Source: Podospora comata
Taxonomy: Eukaryota; Ascomycota; Sordariomycetes; Sordariales; Podosporaceae
NCBI GenBank assembly: GCA_017354895.1
Contig: CP071494.1
Coordinates: forward strand, 4,340,001-4,404,000
Direction: 5' to 3'
Length of the DNA stretch: 64,000 nucleotides
The notes beneath the pieces were generated by a model, which did no database searches, was not told where the DNA came from, and saw only the letters and a program-made list of their open reading frames with translations. Within the stretch, counting starts at the first letter, position 1, and the number at the start of each line of letters is the position of its first letter. The translations under genes were made by a program, and so were the position numbers. Shown here one piece after another: positions 21,621 through 32,131 of this stretch.

Positions 21621-23139
21621 GATGGGATGATGGCTTGGTTGGTGATGAGATGAACTTATAGATAGATGTCAAAAAGGTGGGAAGGACCCCTTATATGTAT
21701 CTACCTTCCTATGTCTGTCCTCTTTCCCTACGGACAGCAAAAGACGGGGTTCTACCCGGCAGAATTCGAGACCGACACCTTCCCCCCAACCCCCATCATG
21801 GAAGGAACCCTGGAGCATTTCCGCCGAGACCTCGAAAGATTCCATGAGCATCTCAAACCATCGCCAGACTCCACTTGGTACGTACGGATGGAGTTTTCTG
21901 CTTGCAAGCGGCTCACTCATCGAGTTGTCATCCATTTCAGCTACCAAATCTGTAATCCACTATTCATATCGTCTTCTCGCTTACTCGCGCGCGGTATTCC
22001 GATCTGTCCTGTATATAATACAATTACAACTTACATCATTGATTATACATAAGCTTAGTACTCGTTCGACCGTTGGAGTTTGCATGTCACCCAGCTCCCT
22101 AACCAATGACAGCAATCATACAGCCGAATTGGGGAAGTTGGCTGAAAACCAGTTCGTGGCTTCGGCACCAACGACAGCACGCCGCTGGGCTTTGAAAGCG
22201 CATTTCAAATGCTGACAAAATCCTGCTAAGACCACACCCCCACTTCTTTATCTATTGGGTAGCCGGACAGGGGGTGGGATCTGATCCATTGCTTGCTCGG
22301 CAGTCCCCGAGGTGCCAACCCCACCACGTGCCGTTGATGGAGGGGAGGGTTGAATCCTTGAACTGCCTGATTCAGTATTTATAAAGATACAAATGCCCCC
22401 CGTATGAGAAAGTATCAGGGGCATGGTGTCACAAGGCCTGACGGTTGCGCCATCTGGGATGTCTCTTGGGTGAATAGACCATGCACTCCTAATGTCACAC
22501 CGTGGCCTTGAGAAACCAGCCTCAAATAGCCAAGAGATACATCGATCAATGATTTCGATGTCATGGTAAGAAACCTCTGCTGCTAGATTATAACATATAT
22601 AGTCCTCCGTACATTCGGTGTCCGTCATTTCAAGACTCAAAGCTGTTCTTCTCACCCCCTCAACATCACATTCCCCCCTCTGCTGTGCAATGTTACACAC
22701 CCCCACCAAGTCCCTGATGATCCCTCAACTGCAAATGCCGAGCAAAACAACGATTCCATAAAGATAGATTAAACATGTATATACATCAAGAGTCAGACCT
22801 ATCCTTCATGTGCCCGTCGTCCTCCTAACACCCGCCCATACCCTTCATATACCCTCCATGTTATATAGTTATTGTTGTTGTGTGTGCGCTTGTGTGTTTA
22901 TCTTTTCTCTAGCGGACCAAAGCAAACCCCCAAAGAAAATCTTTACCATGGCTTCGAGCCCCAAAAAGTCTGGTATAAAAATCTCAAACATCTTTATGCG
23001 CCCACCAGCGAAAGCAATGAGAAAAGCAAGAACGCGATACAAAACTCCCGTCAAATGCATGAAACGATACCGAAAGGGAGGATAAGAAACGTGAAGCCAA
23101 AGAAAAATTTGTCAAAAAGACTACAAATCCTGAACCACC
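21621..23139. other. Spacer between the nitroreductase gene and the reductase gene
   Basis: 1.5 kb. It holds the nitroreductase promoter and the 3' UTR of the next gene. An unrecognised 126-codon ATG-initiated frame lies on the minus strand at 22248-22628 (see findings). Nothing else supported. Confidence 0.45.
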
Positions 23140-24987
23140 TCACCAAGTCTCGGCAATGTACTGGCCCGTCTCCTTTTTCAAGTTCCAAAACTGCTGAGCC
23201 TCGTCATGCTCCAGGTTGCCCTTCTCCATGGCAACCTCGACAAGCGCCTTCTCAACACCCTCGCCCATGCCCCTGCTGCTTCCGCAGACAAAGACTCTGC
23301 CGTCGACAGCGTTGATGATGTACCAGACAAGGTCAGCCTGGGCCTTAACCTCCTCCTGAACATATCTTCCTGGACCCCTGCGGCTCTGGACAACCTTCTT
23401 GACTTCATCCTCATGGACACCCCACTCGCCACTGTACAGCTCGTCCACCAGCGAATCACGGACACCCTGGAGCACCCAGACCTTGTTCGCACAGTTGGCC
23501 GTCTTGAGACGCCGCTGGACGAAGCCTCTGAACGGAGCAATACCGACGCCAGCCCCAATAAGGAGCATCGGTCCGTCCGAGACGAACTGCTTGGCAAGCG
23601 GGTTGGCCATCAAACCCTTGAACATGGGGATATAAAACTCTGGGTCTTTCTCCCCCTTCTCCTGAGCCTCGATGAACTTCAAAGCCTGTCTCTGAAAGAA
23701 ACCCGAGCCAATACCCGTTCGACTGCCATTGCGCCAGTCCTCCGCCTCATGAACGGTGACGGCAATCTCAATCAACCGATGCTGCTTCCCATCGCGTGTC
23801 AGGAACGACTCATGAGGGTCGTTCGACAACGAGTAGAAGCGGGGCATAAGTGGCTGCAGGACGGATAGGAGAAGATCAAGCGGTGGCTTGGCGTTAGGGA
23901 AGGCGTGCAGAAGTTGGACCAGACTAATGTGTGGACCGGTTCGGAAGTCGCAGAAGACGCCCTGACCCTCGGCGGAGCAGAGGTACCGCAAGATCTTGCG
24001 CTCAGTTGCGTCAGTGGTGTGCTCAGCAAGCACACGGAGAATTTGCTTCGTTGGTGGGTATGACTGGACATCGGAGCACCACGTTAGAAGATCGCGGCGG
24101 GTAGTGACAATCTCACGAGCCTGGTCGGCGCCCCAAACGGTTGGCCAACGGCCCTTGGTCGTCCGGAGGAGCACAGGCTTGTCGCGCAGAAATCGGGGGA
24201 CCAGGAGCAAGTCGAGGATCTCCTGCACTATAGAAGCCTCGTTGGGCGCAGACACGCCGATTGCGCCACCGACTTTGAAGTCAACATCCTCACCCTCTGG
24301 ATAGTTGGTGACATCAAGGTCGAAGTGGAAGGTGCGCTTCTCAGCACCAGGCTTGGTCAACTCGCGAGTGTTGTGAATGCGCGCGGGGAACACATGGTGC
24401 GGCGGGTGTGGTTGCACAAATTTGGGAGGTTGTATTTGTGTGTCGAGCCTCTCCAATGTCAAGTCCTGGAGTGTCTTTTCGATGCCGGCCACTGACGAAG
24501 TGGTGTCACTCTCCGTGCCGAACGGCACAGCAGGCTCGGATGGCGATGGAACATTGGAGGGCCGGCGAACGGGTTGCAGGAAAGCCGTTTGCTCGGGAAC
24601 ATCGCACACTCCGCTGAGTGTGGTAGGAATCTTGTCGATCTTGAGGTTCAAAGAACGGTATGCGTCATTGTCGGGAAGCTCGATCGCCTCGTACTCCACG
24701 TTGTTGTCTTTTTTCGGGGCACCACCAAGACAGCAGCCTCCGCCGCAGCATCGCCGGATCAATTGCGTTGTCGTCTCACCGGTTATGCGTTGCACATCTT
24801 CCGGGCTCTTGGCGATCAGGCGTGTGGACGCCCGCCGGCGACGTGGGACCGGTTTTGTTGGCTCTTCAATCTCCTGTTCGTCAGAGCTCGAGTATGTAAG
24901 TGACGGTGTGGCCGATTCGGGCTGGGGCTCCTCAGGAATGCTCGCAGCCGCACGCTGGGCAAGAAGAAGGTCTGTCTGCGCCGTCAT
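23140..24987 (-). CDS. FAD/NADPH-binding oxidoreductase of the cytochrome P450 reductase type, without an FMN (flavodoxin) domain
   Basis: Single exon, 615 residues. Residues 1-190 are low-complexity, apart from a basic RRRR patch (49-52) and the motif RRCCGGGCCLGG, with Cys80, 81, 85 and 86. From about 195 the protein is a ferredoxin-NADP reductase-type module. It has the connecting-domain segment, FAD motif RFYSLSN (383-389), GIGSG (425-429), the NADP pyrophosphate motif GAGVGIAPFRGF (478-489), VFVCGSSRGM (565-574) and a C-terminal aromatic Trp that stacks on FAD. This is the electron-input half of CPR, sulfite reductase alpha and Tah18-type diflavin enzymes, but no flavodoxin domain precedes it. 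Its electron acceptor is unknown; it might pass electrons to a separate flavodoxin or directly to the cysteine cluster. No membrane anchor is obvious. Confidence 0.85.
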   Translation of the reverse strand: MTAQTDLLLAQRAAASIPEEPQPESATPSLTYSSSDEQEIEEPTKPVPRRRRASTRLIAKSPEDVQRITGETTTQLIRRCCGGGCCLGGAPKKDNNVEYEAIELPDNDAYRSLNLKIDKIPTTLSGVCDVPEQTAFLQPVRRPSNVPSPSEPAVPFGTESDTTSSVAGIEKTLQDLTLERLDTQIQPPKFVQPHPPHHVFPARIHNTRELTKPGAEKRTFHFDLDVTNYPEGEDVDFKVGGAIGVSAPNEASIVQEILDLLLVPRFLRDKPVLLRTTKGRWPTVWGADQAREIVTTRRDLLTWCSDVQSYPPTKQILRVLAEHTTDATERKILRYLCSAEGQGVFCDFRTGPHISLVQLLHAFPNAKPPLDLLLSVLQPLMPRFYSLSNDPHESFLTRDGKQHRLIEIAVTVHEAEDWRNGSRTGIGSGFFQRQALKFIEAQEKGEKDPEFYIPMFKGLMANPLAKQFVSDGPMLLIGAGVGIAPFRGFVQRRLKTANCANKVWVLQGVRDSLVDELYSGEWGVHEDEVKKVVQSRRGPGRYVQEEVKAQADLVWYIINAVDGRVFVCGSSRGMGEGVEKALVEVAMEKGNLEHDEAQQFWNLKKETGQYIAETW

Positions 24988-27900
24988 TTTGGATGTGGTT
25001 GAAGCCCTCAGCTGCCTCGGGAAGTTGTGGCGATGGGTAGATAATATAGGTAGACGGGAGGTGAGCGAATAGGTCGGAGCAAGTGCTGAGGATAGGGCAA
25101 GGTAAATTCGTCTCTGTCAAAGGCCCAGGCGCATGACCGAAATTTGCAGAAAATCGAGATGGAATTCCGAAGGTGATGTGGGCCGAGGTCAAGTTACGGT
25201 AATGCTGTATGGATGGTATGACTTGAGTCAAAGGCTTGCCTCGCTGTATAACAATTTGGTGGTCGCTATGGGTATGGCACAAAAAGGTCTGTAGGAGGGA
25301 AAAAAGGAAGGACACAGCTGGGCCACTGGGAGGCTGGCGATCTTTATCACCGTCCTGCTCTTGTCATTGTGCAGCGAGCGCAGCAGATGGCCATTTCATT
25401 GAGGTCAGCTCACAGCCAAGATACGCTACTTTGACTTCCAAGCCCCAGCCTTTGGGGGGCAAGCGGGACCGGACACAGTGCGCGTGACTTTTGTCCTGTC
25501 CTGTCCCGAAGAAAATCAATGTGTGGGCCTTTTGCCGTGTTTCTCCGGACAAACCAACATCTGATATCGAGATATTCACCAGGGCATCTGAACACATATC
25601 TGTTGTTTGCTCTCTTATATACCTGTGATAGACACTCATACGACTGGAACTGCAAGCCTGAATAACACATCTGCAACACAAGAGCCTCGCCCTTCTTGAT
25701 GCGCCCGGTGAGGCTCCCCCATGCTCCCGGCTCAATGGGCATTTTCCCATTCCCTCGGCACGTGCTCAATTCAACACTTTCTTCCCCTGAGCGCCAGCCC
25801 TGTCTGTCTCCGAGCAGTGCCAATCCGTCAGAATCGCCCGGGGCTGCCGGGGGAGGATCGGTAGCCCTCACGGCAATGAGCCCAGCTCAATCTCACATGG
25901 TCTCATTACCATTCCACCCTCCCACTCACTGACCGCGCCGTGTAGCACAAAACTTCCGGTTTTCCCAACAACCATGTTGAAAACCAGCGGTACCTGCATG
26001 GTCTTATATCTCTGATTCAACCAGCATCCGTGGACATCCGAGATGTCCTAGGAGAAACAGCAGCAACTTGTCTCCATCGCCACCCCCCTTTCTGATCTCC
26101 TCCCTCCAAAAAAGCCAAGCCACCAATCCCTCTTTCCCCAGAAAAAGCTCTCGACTGTTTCAACACTTCCCGGCGTCAAGAGTGGACTCACGGCGGAGAC
26201 CAACTCTCGAGATGCAGAGCTTCCGTCCACATGAAGCATGCATCTCGCCGCCGGTGCCTACCTTCTCCGAACTCGGCCAGACCTTCACCAGCAAAAAGAT
26301 GGGAGAATGCACAGTGTTGCCACTTACTGTGTGGATACCACAAATGACGGCAAGCAAGGATAATCTAATCAATCAACGATTATCAATCGGCCCCACAAAT
26401 TACGATTTCAGTGCGCAGCACACAGCGCGCGAGGCGAGCCCCTTTTGCGCGACGCCGCCGTGATGACCGAAAAAAAGCCAATCCCAATCTTTGGGGTGAT
26501 GTTTTTGATCAGGCAGATTGATAATGATTTGTGTTGAGATTAGATCAGCCTGCCTCCTGCGACCCGAGATCTGATAAAACTGAAAGGGCTGGATTAATGA
26601 CACTGGTGGGGTGACTAAGGCTTTTGCAACTCATGGTCATCGTTTTGAATACACACAGATGATTCACCACGGTTGATGCAAACTCCGGAGAAACAGCCCT
26701 TTCCAGTGGGGGTAATTGGGAGTGAGGTGGCTCAGCCTCAACTATTCTCCTCCTCTCACAGCGGCGAAAGGTTTCTTGTTTGTTCCAGACCTTGTCCCTC
26801 AAAAGCCGGGGCACCCCTCACTGCCGGCGTAGTCGGCGGCAAGCAGCGGCTGCCGTTCGGGTCAATGTTTCGGTGCCCGCTTGGGACCCAAAAACCCCAC
26901 ACAAATGTGAGCGGAAACATCACGCCTTTTTGGGGGTTTAGTTTTGGAGATGTATCCTGATTCCAAGAAGCCAACCCGACAATAACCAAAGCTCGGTTGG
27001 TACCGCCTAAAGGGCTCAAATCCCACGCAGTTGGTTATCATATGCAAATGCGGGATTTTTATCTAGCTGGTGCCTGCCGCGCGCCATTATTAGATTGATC
27101 AGATTGGGTCTCTTGTCAACGCCGCCCTTTGTGCTCTTCGGGATTGTATGTAGGGCAGTTGTGCAAGCAGCTTGATGAATTGCACAATCTAGGTCTCCTC
27201 TCTTGAAATCTTGGCATATATGACAGATCAAGGAGGCATGGGTTGCTTCGACTAGCTCAACTGTCATCCATTTGCATAATGTAGTGTGGTCGATGTCATC
27301 TGATCGAAGCCGGGTGGTCACCGGCCGCCGTTCGGCGTGGCGTCAACCTGGGATCCGATCGGGATCGGGATCGGAGCCGAAACGGCAACGACATCCGACC
27401 TCCGCCCCGGTTAGGGAAGCCTATCTCCGTGAGGGTTTCGTTGTGGCTTTAGTGTATCATGGGTATATAATAATGCGATTTCCCATAGTTCCGTTGACAA
27501 CGACTCAACATGATCTGGACTTCGTACTTACCCGGAGATGCCTAGAGAACTCTTTGAGGAGGGAACGTAATCATCATCATTCAGGCTAGCAAGTAATCGT
27601 GATAACCCTGTTCTAAACAACACACTGCCTAGCAGCACAAGATCTCTTGTCTTGGTTTTGCCCGTTTCGAAAGAATAACCAAGACAAAAACCTGCTCATC
27701 AATCCCATCCGTCTTTTCCACTGGATCAACAATTTCCAATCTGTTCAACACGATACCCAATCCTTGAAGTCATAGCCAAAAAAAAGAAAAACGTTATAAA
27801 TCAGCAACATGAAACGAAGATCATAAACATCATATTCTCATCATTGCCCTCCCCAAAAAGATCCTGCCATTGCTGTTGCCAAAGTTGCAGTTGTTATTTG

Positions 27901-28294
27901 AAGAAGAAATGGTCATAAATCGTGAAATAGCCGCAGCTGGCTGAACATCGATGGCGTCAGCCAGAAAATAAAGAAACGTATATTCGGATACTGAGAAGAG
28001 TTGTGAAAAACGTAGATGAATTGGTCTCGAGACTGGTGACGGAGAAAATAAGGAGCTGCTGGCTGGTTGACTACTAGCAGCGATCGTAAAAAAACGTTAG
28101 AGGTATGTCTGCCCAAGTTCTTGACGATGACCGTCATAAAGTATCAAATAATGTAAATGAAGAAAAAAAAGAAAAAAACCACAGGAAAACCCCGGGCACG
28201 CAAGATACGCTTATCAGTAGCCCTGCCCGCTGTATAAAAAAAACTTAGTTAAAGTATCCAAGAAATAGGAAAAAGAAAACCGGATTCGACCGTG
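24988..28294. other. 3.3-kb spacer without a supported gene
   Basis: Lies between the start of the reductase gene (-) and the stop of the DUF6590 gene (-). The first part should be the reductase promoter. Short GATCGG repeats occur near 27355-27376, and A-rich sequence near 27780 and 28150. Short open frames on both strands have no recognisable domain. Confidence 0.45.
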
Positions 28295-30214
28295 CTAACG
28301 GTTCTTGTTTTGCCAACAGTAGTCAACAGCGGGTGTGACGATGTTGTGGAAGTCGGAGGTGGCAATACGGCCAATGAAGAACACTCTGTAGTTGTGCTCG
28401 ATCGTGACAAGCTTCGCGTAATTCACGCGCGACTCCTTGTCGAGCTTCTCGGTTCGTTCTGTGAGCTCGAGCCGCACAGGTTTGAAACCCAAGTCTGGCT
28501 CGCCCGGCATCATGCGTGGTCTTGTACCAGAGGCATAGACGATCCCATGCTTGCGGGGCTTCACACCCTTTTTGGTGCAGGCTTGATGACCATATGTAAG
28601 AATAGGCCTGTTGCTCCGGTCAGTTCATAGGACTTCAGGACGGAGCTCGGGGTATCATTTACACGCAAGTAGAATGACCTTCGTCGGTAGCGACAACAAT
28701 GAACCGACGAAAGCTTTCATGAAACTTCTGGCCTCGTTCCATGTAGGATCGCAGGGTCGCGTTCATACCGCTCCCGAGAGGTTCAGACCAGTAGATTTTA
28801 AAGACCTTAACATCCAGTCATGTTAGCCAAGAAAATTCAATCTCTATTGAGAGACACCTACTTCTCCCGGTTGGAATCTTGACGAGTGTTCGACAACGAA
28901 GCCTGTCAACAGTTAACAACAGATCGGGAATTCCAGGGAGGTGGTACATTACTGCTCCAAATGTCATTTTGTTGCGATGAATGTGAAGTACCATAGCCTC
29001 TATTGCTGACTTGTTGGTTGATGGTATTCCCATACGAGTAAGGGGTCTGCACCATCGGAGACAGAGATCTTGGTGTCTGCTGCCCAGGATCGTCTTGAAA
29101 TTGATATGCGGACTGGTCATATTCAGTAACCATTGAAGCTGGTCCAGGCACCATGCCAGTTCCGTACCCATCATCTTCCTCATGGGCCTCGGGAATAGTA
29201 GAGTACTCCTCTATTTCTCGTCAGCAACAGCAGCATTATATCGAAAGCTTTTTGGACTATCGGTCAATGTTTTCATACCTGGCGGTTGAATCACAGTCGC
29301 AGTGTCCTCTTCAACTTCACCTTCTATAGGGCCAGGCTCTGAAAACACGGCTGCCCTTGGATCAAGAGTGACAGTGCTGCCTGAGTGATAGATGGACTCT
29401 GCGGGATTGGGCGCAACTTGGGTTCCTGTTCAGAATCAGCAATTGTCCCGATAAATCATTTAGAAGAACTTGAGGTACCTTGATCGTCGAATTCGCTTGC
29501 AACACTTGCATCCGTACCATCTGCAAGATCAGTTCCATACTCGGATGCAACAGATGAGGCTTCATCGTAGGATGAAGTAGGCTTCGTTGGTTCGTAGAAC
29601 GGCTCACCGGGCCCAAATGACTGGGGTTGGGCTGGCGGCCGATCATCAGGTTGAGGTTTTCCCCTGTTCCGAGGTCTCCTTGACGAGGAGCTTTTCCCTT
29701 TGGATGGTCTGTATCCAGAAGACTGGTCGTAAGATTTCCCATTTGGCCTGGTCGAGTACCCATCGTAACCTTGTGCAGGTGGCGCTCCATATCCCTGAGT
29801 TTGGTCACTATAAACTATGTTCTGCCCAGAGCTCGGTGGAATACCCGACAGCCCGAAGCTCGTGGAACCAGTCGGGGCACTAAACGTATAAGAGTCATCA
29901 TATGCCGAACCATCTTGGACACCCGGCGTATCAAGATTGTACGATGTATCTGAGATGGTCACATTGGACATCGAGCTCGCGAGATTATCAACACCATCAC
30001 CGCGAGGAGCATGCTGCTCACTGCCTGGCGGGTAGCTGTAGTCATATTCCCAATCACCTGCACCATGTCAATATGACGTTCGCATCGTCCGAAAAGAATA
30101 TTTGGGGAAGATATCGGTACCTCTGTGGTTCCGTCTGGCCCTAAAATATCGGTTGTTCTGCTCATCATGTTCCCACTTGGACCATGCCCCTTGGTTTCGT
30201 CGACTGGAACTCAT
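28295..30214 (-). CDS. DUF6590 domain protein with a disordered Ser/Gln/Tyr-rich N-terminus
   Basis: Seven exons rebuilt by splice sites and phase: 30121-30214, 29479-30057, 29279-29425, 29210-28953, 28902-28862, 28805-28663 and 28607-28295. Total 524 residues, frame closed. The first 360 residues are low-complexity, rich in Ser, Gly, Tyr, Gln and Pro, starting MSSSRRNQGAWSKWEHDEQN. From about 360 a folded domain reads RFQPGEVFKIYWSEP, then FRRFIVVATDEGHSTCVPILTYGHQ, HGIVYASG and LDKESRVNYAKLVTIEHNYRV. This is the pattern I know as DUF6590, common and often multi-copy in filamentous ascomycetes, function unknown. The exon of 41 bases and the GTAATG donor are the weakest junctions. Confidence 0.78.
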
Positions 30215-32131
30215 GGTGCATGCATTTTTGGAAAACGTAACAAAATATTGGTGAACTCAACAATCCCGATAGACGGGATAGTGTTATGAGGGAGCGTATT
30301 CGTGGGTAAGATGAAAACCAGAGCAAAAAACGATATACCAAACGGCCAACGGCAAGAGATCCAGAACCTCCTCTAGCACGCAGCGGAGTTGCTATTCCAA
30401 GATGATGCCCTGCCTTTATACTGAGATTCTCTTTGCCACAATGCAGAGCCGCAAGTGTAGCTAGAGGCCTAGGAGTTGGGGAGTGGAATGTCTAGTTGTC
30501 GAGTGGTGCTCTGGGCCTCTTCGTAGATTAAATGCAATTGTAATTGGCGGAGGTGAGAGCTCGTGACACACGGCCGGGATCCCATTCGCGGCGTAGGCCG
30601 ACCCTATTGTCGCCGGATGAATGACCTCTTGAAAGAGGGAAGGATAAGTGTGGGTCGTTGGAGGAACAGAAGAGGCCAAAGAAAGTTGCAGCAAGAGGAG
30701 AGGCGGTGACCAGTGGTCGACACGACGACGGAGCCCAAAGGCTGGTGTCGAGAACAGCCGCAAGACTGGGGAAGCAACGAGCTCAAAGCTGAGGAGTCAA
30801 GACGGCGGGCTGCTGCAGTGTCTCGACGCGAGGTGGCTGCGTGTGGGTGTTCTTATCAGGCCGTGAATGACCAATGTCGACGAATCCCGAGCCACCTTGA
30901 GCGGAGCTTGATGTGGTTCTTGGACAAGTCGCGAAGACCTGTTGGAGATGTTGCCCAATGATCACGATATTCTCCTGATGAGAACGAGGGAGTTGAAAAC
31001 AAAAAGGATGAATACATTAGGCAGCTACACATGAGCTGGGAGACGGCAAGTGGGTTCTTTCTATACCGCGCTTTGAGCGCGATGCTCTCATACGTTGCCT
31101 CTTTTCATTTTCCATCTGCTCCTTCCACAGCTGAATTTCCATTTCCCAGTTTGGGATTCTCTGCATACGCAGTCATGCCGGCGGATTTGGTGAAGGAGGG
31201 GTCGAGAGTGCTAGCGCCGGTGCTCCACCGCATGGTCGAGATGCCCCGCTGTGGAAAATGTATGCATGCGTGATCCGGGGTACAAGAAATGGAATTTCCA
31301 GAACCTCTCTTCAAGAGAATATAAGAACTCTGCCGTGACATGTCGCACGTCTCAGAATATTCAGAATATTAGATCAGACGGGTTATCCAAGGGCAGCTCT
31401 TCATGTTAAATAGACTCGCCAGGGTGTTCCTCCTCAACATCGTTAGGCTGTCAGAAACCCCCATGAAGTGCGGCCAGGACCGTCCCGTTGATTCCAAGCT
31501 TCCCCATTCGAGATGAGTTGGACCCACAAGGCTGGGAACAACTGAGAAGAAGGGTTGCAGGCCCTTTCCTTATTTCTAACCGCCTTTGCGAACCCAACCA
31601 AACTGCATACCCTTCGTGCCTTCCAAGGTTGACTGATACAGTTGGAAGGAAGATGTTTCATTCCGCTTGAACCAACCACGAAGGCTGCCTCCATTGCGTG
31701 CCCAATAGTAGAGCAGGCATTCACTTGGACACTGGGGGGCTGGCATGTCAGGAAGCTGCGGAACTTGGAAGGCATGACTGCCCGGCACAGATTGGGGCAC
31801 TGGGCAGTAGGTTCTCGCACGAACGAAGAAGCCCTGTTTTACCAGCCGCCGCAACAATACCTAATTCTATCAGCAAACGCGTTCCATCTCACCCACGGAC
31901 TCCCTTTGGGCATTTCCCCACTCATCTCCTACCTTGGCTTACCTTTGATGGCACTTCGTCTTCTGTCTGTTCCTTGTGTATACGGCATCATTCAAACAAG
32001 CCCTCTGCTCTTTTCTGGAGAATCGGGCTAAATCTATCGCACCATCTGTCTGTCCGCCTTCGCGCAACATCATCCGATGGCCCCAAGCCATTGGAGATGC
32101 TGTTCGAGACCGACGTGCTGTCTTCATCGCC
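30215..32131. other. 1.9-kb divergent spacer without a supported gene
   Basis: Upstream region of the DUF6590 gene (-) and of the coiled-coil gene (+). Several short frames occur, none with a recognisable product. Confidence 0.45.

Noticed and set aside
21666-22052. 128-codon plus-strand frame after the nitroreductase gene
   Set aside because: Lies in the nitroreductase promoter region and has no recognisable domain.
31976-32131. 52-codon upstream extension of the coiled-coil protein
   Set aside because: It looks like leader sequence, and the Met at 32132 has a better start context.
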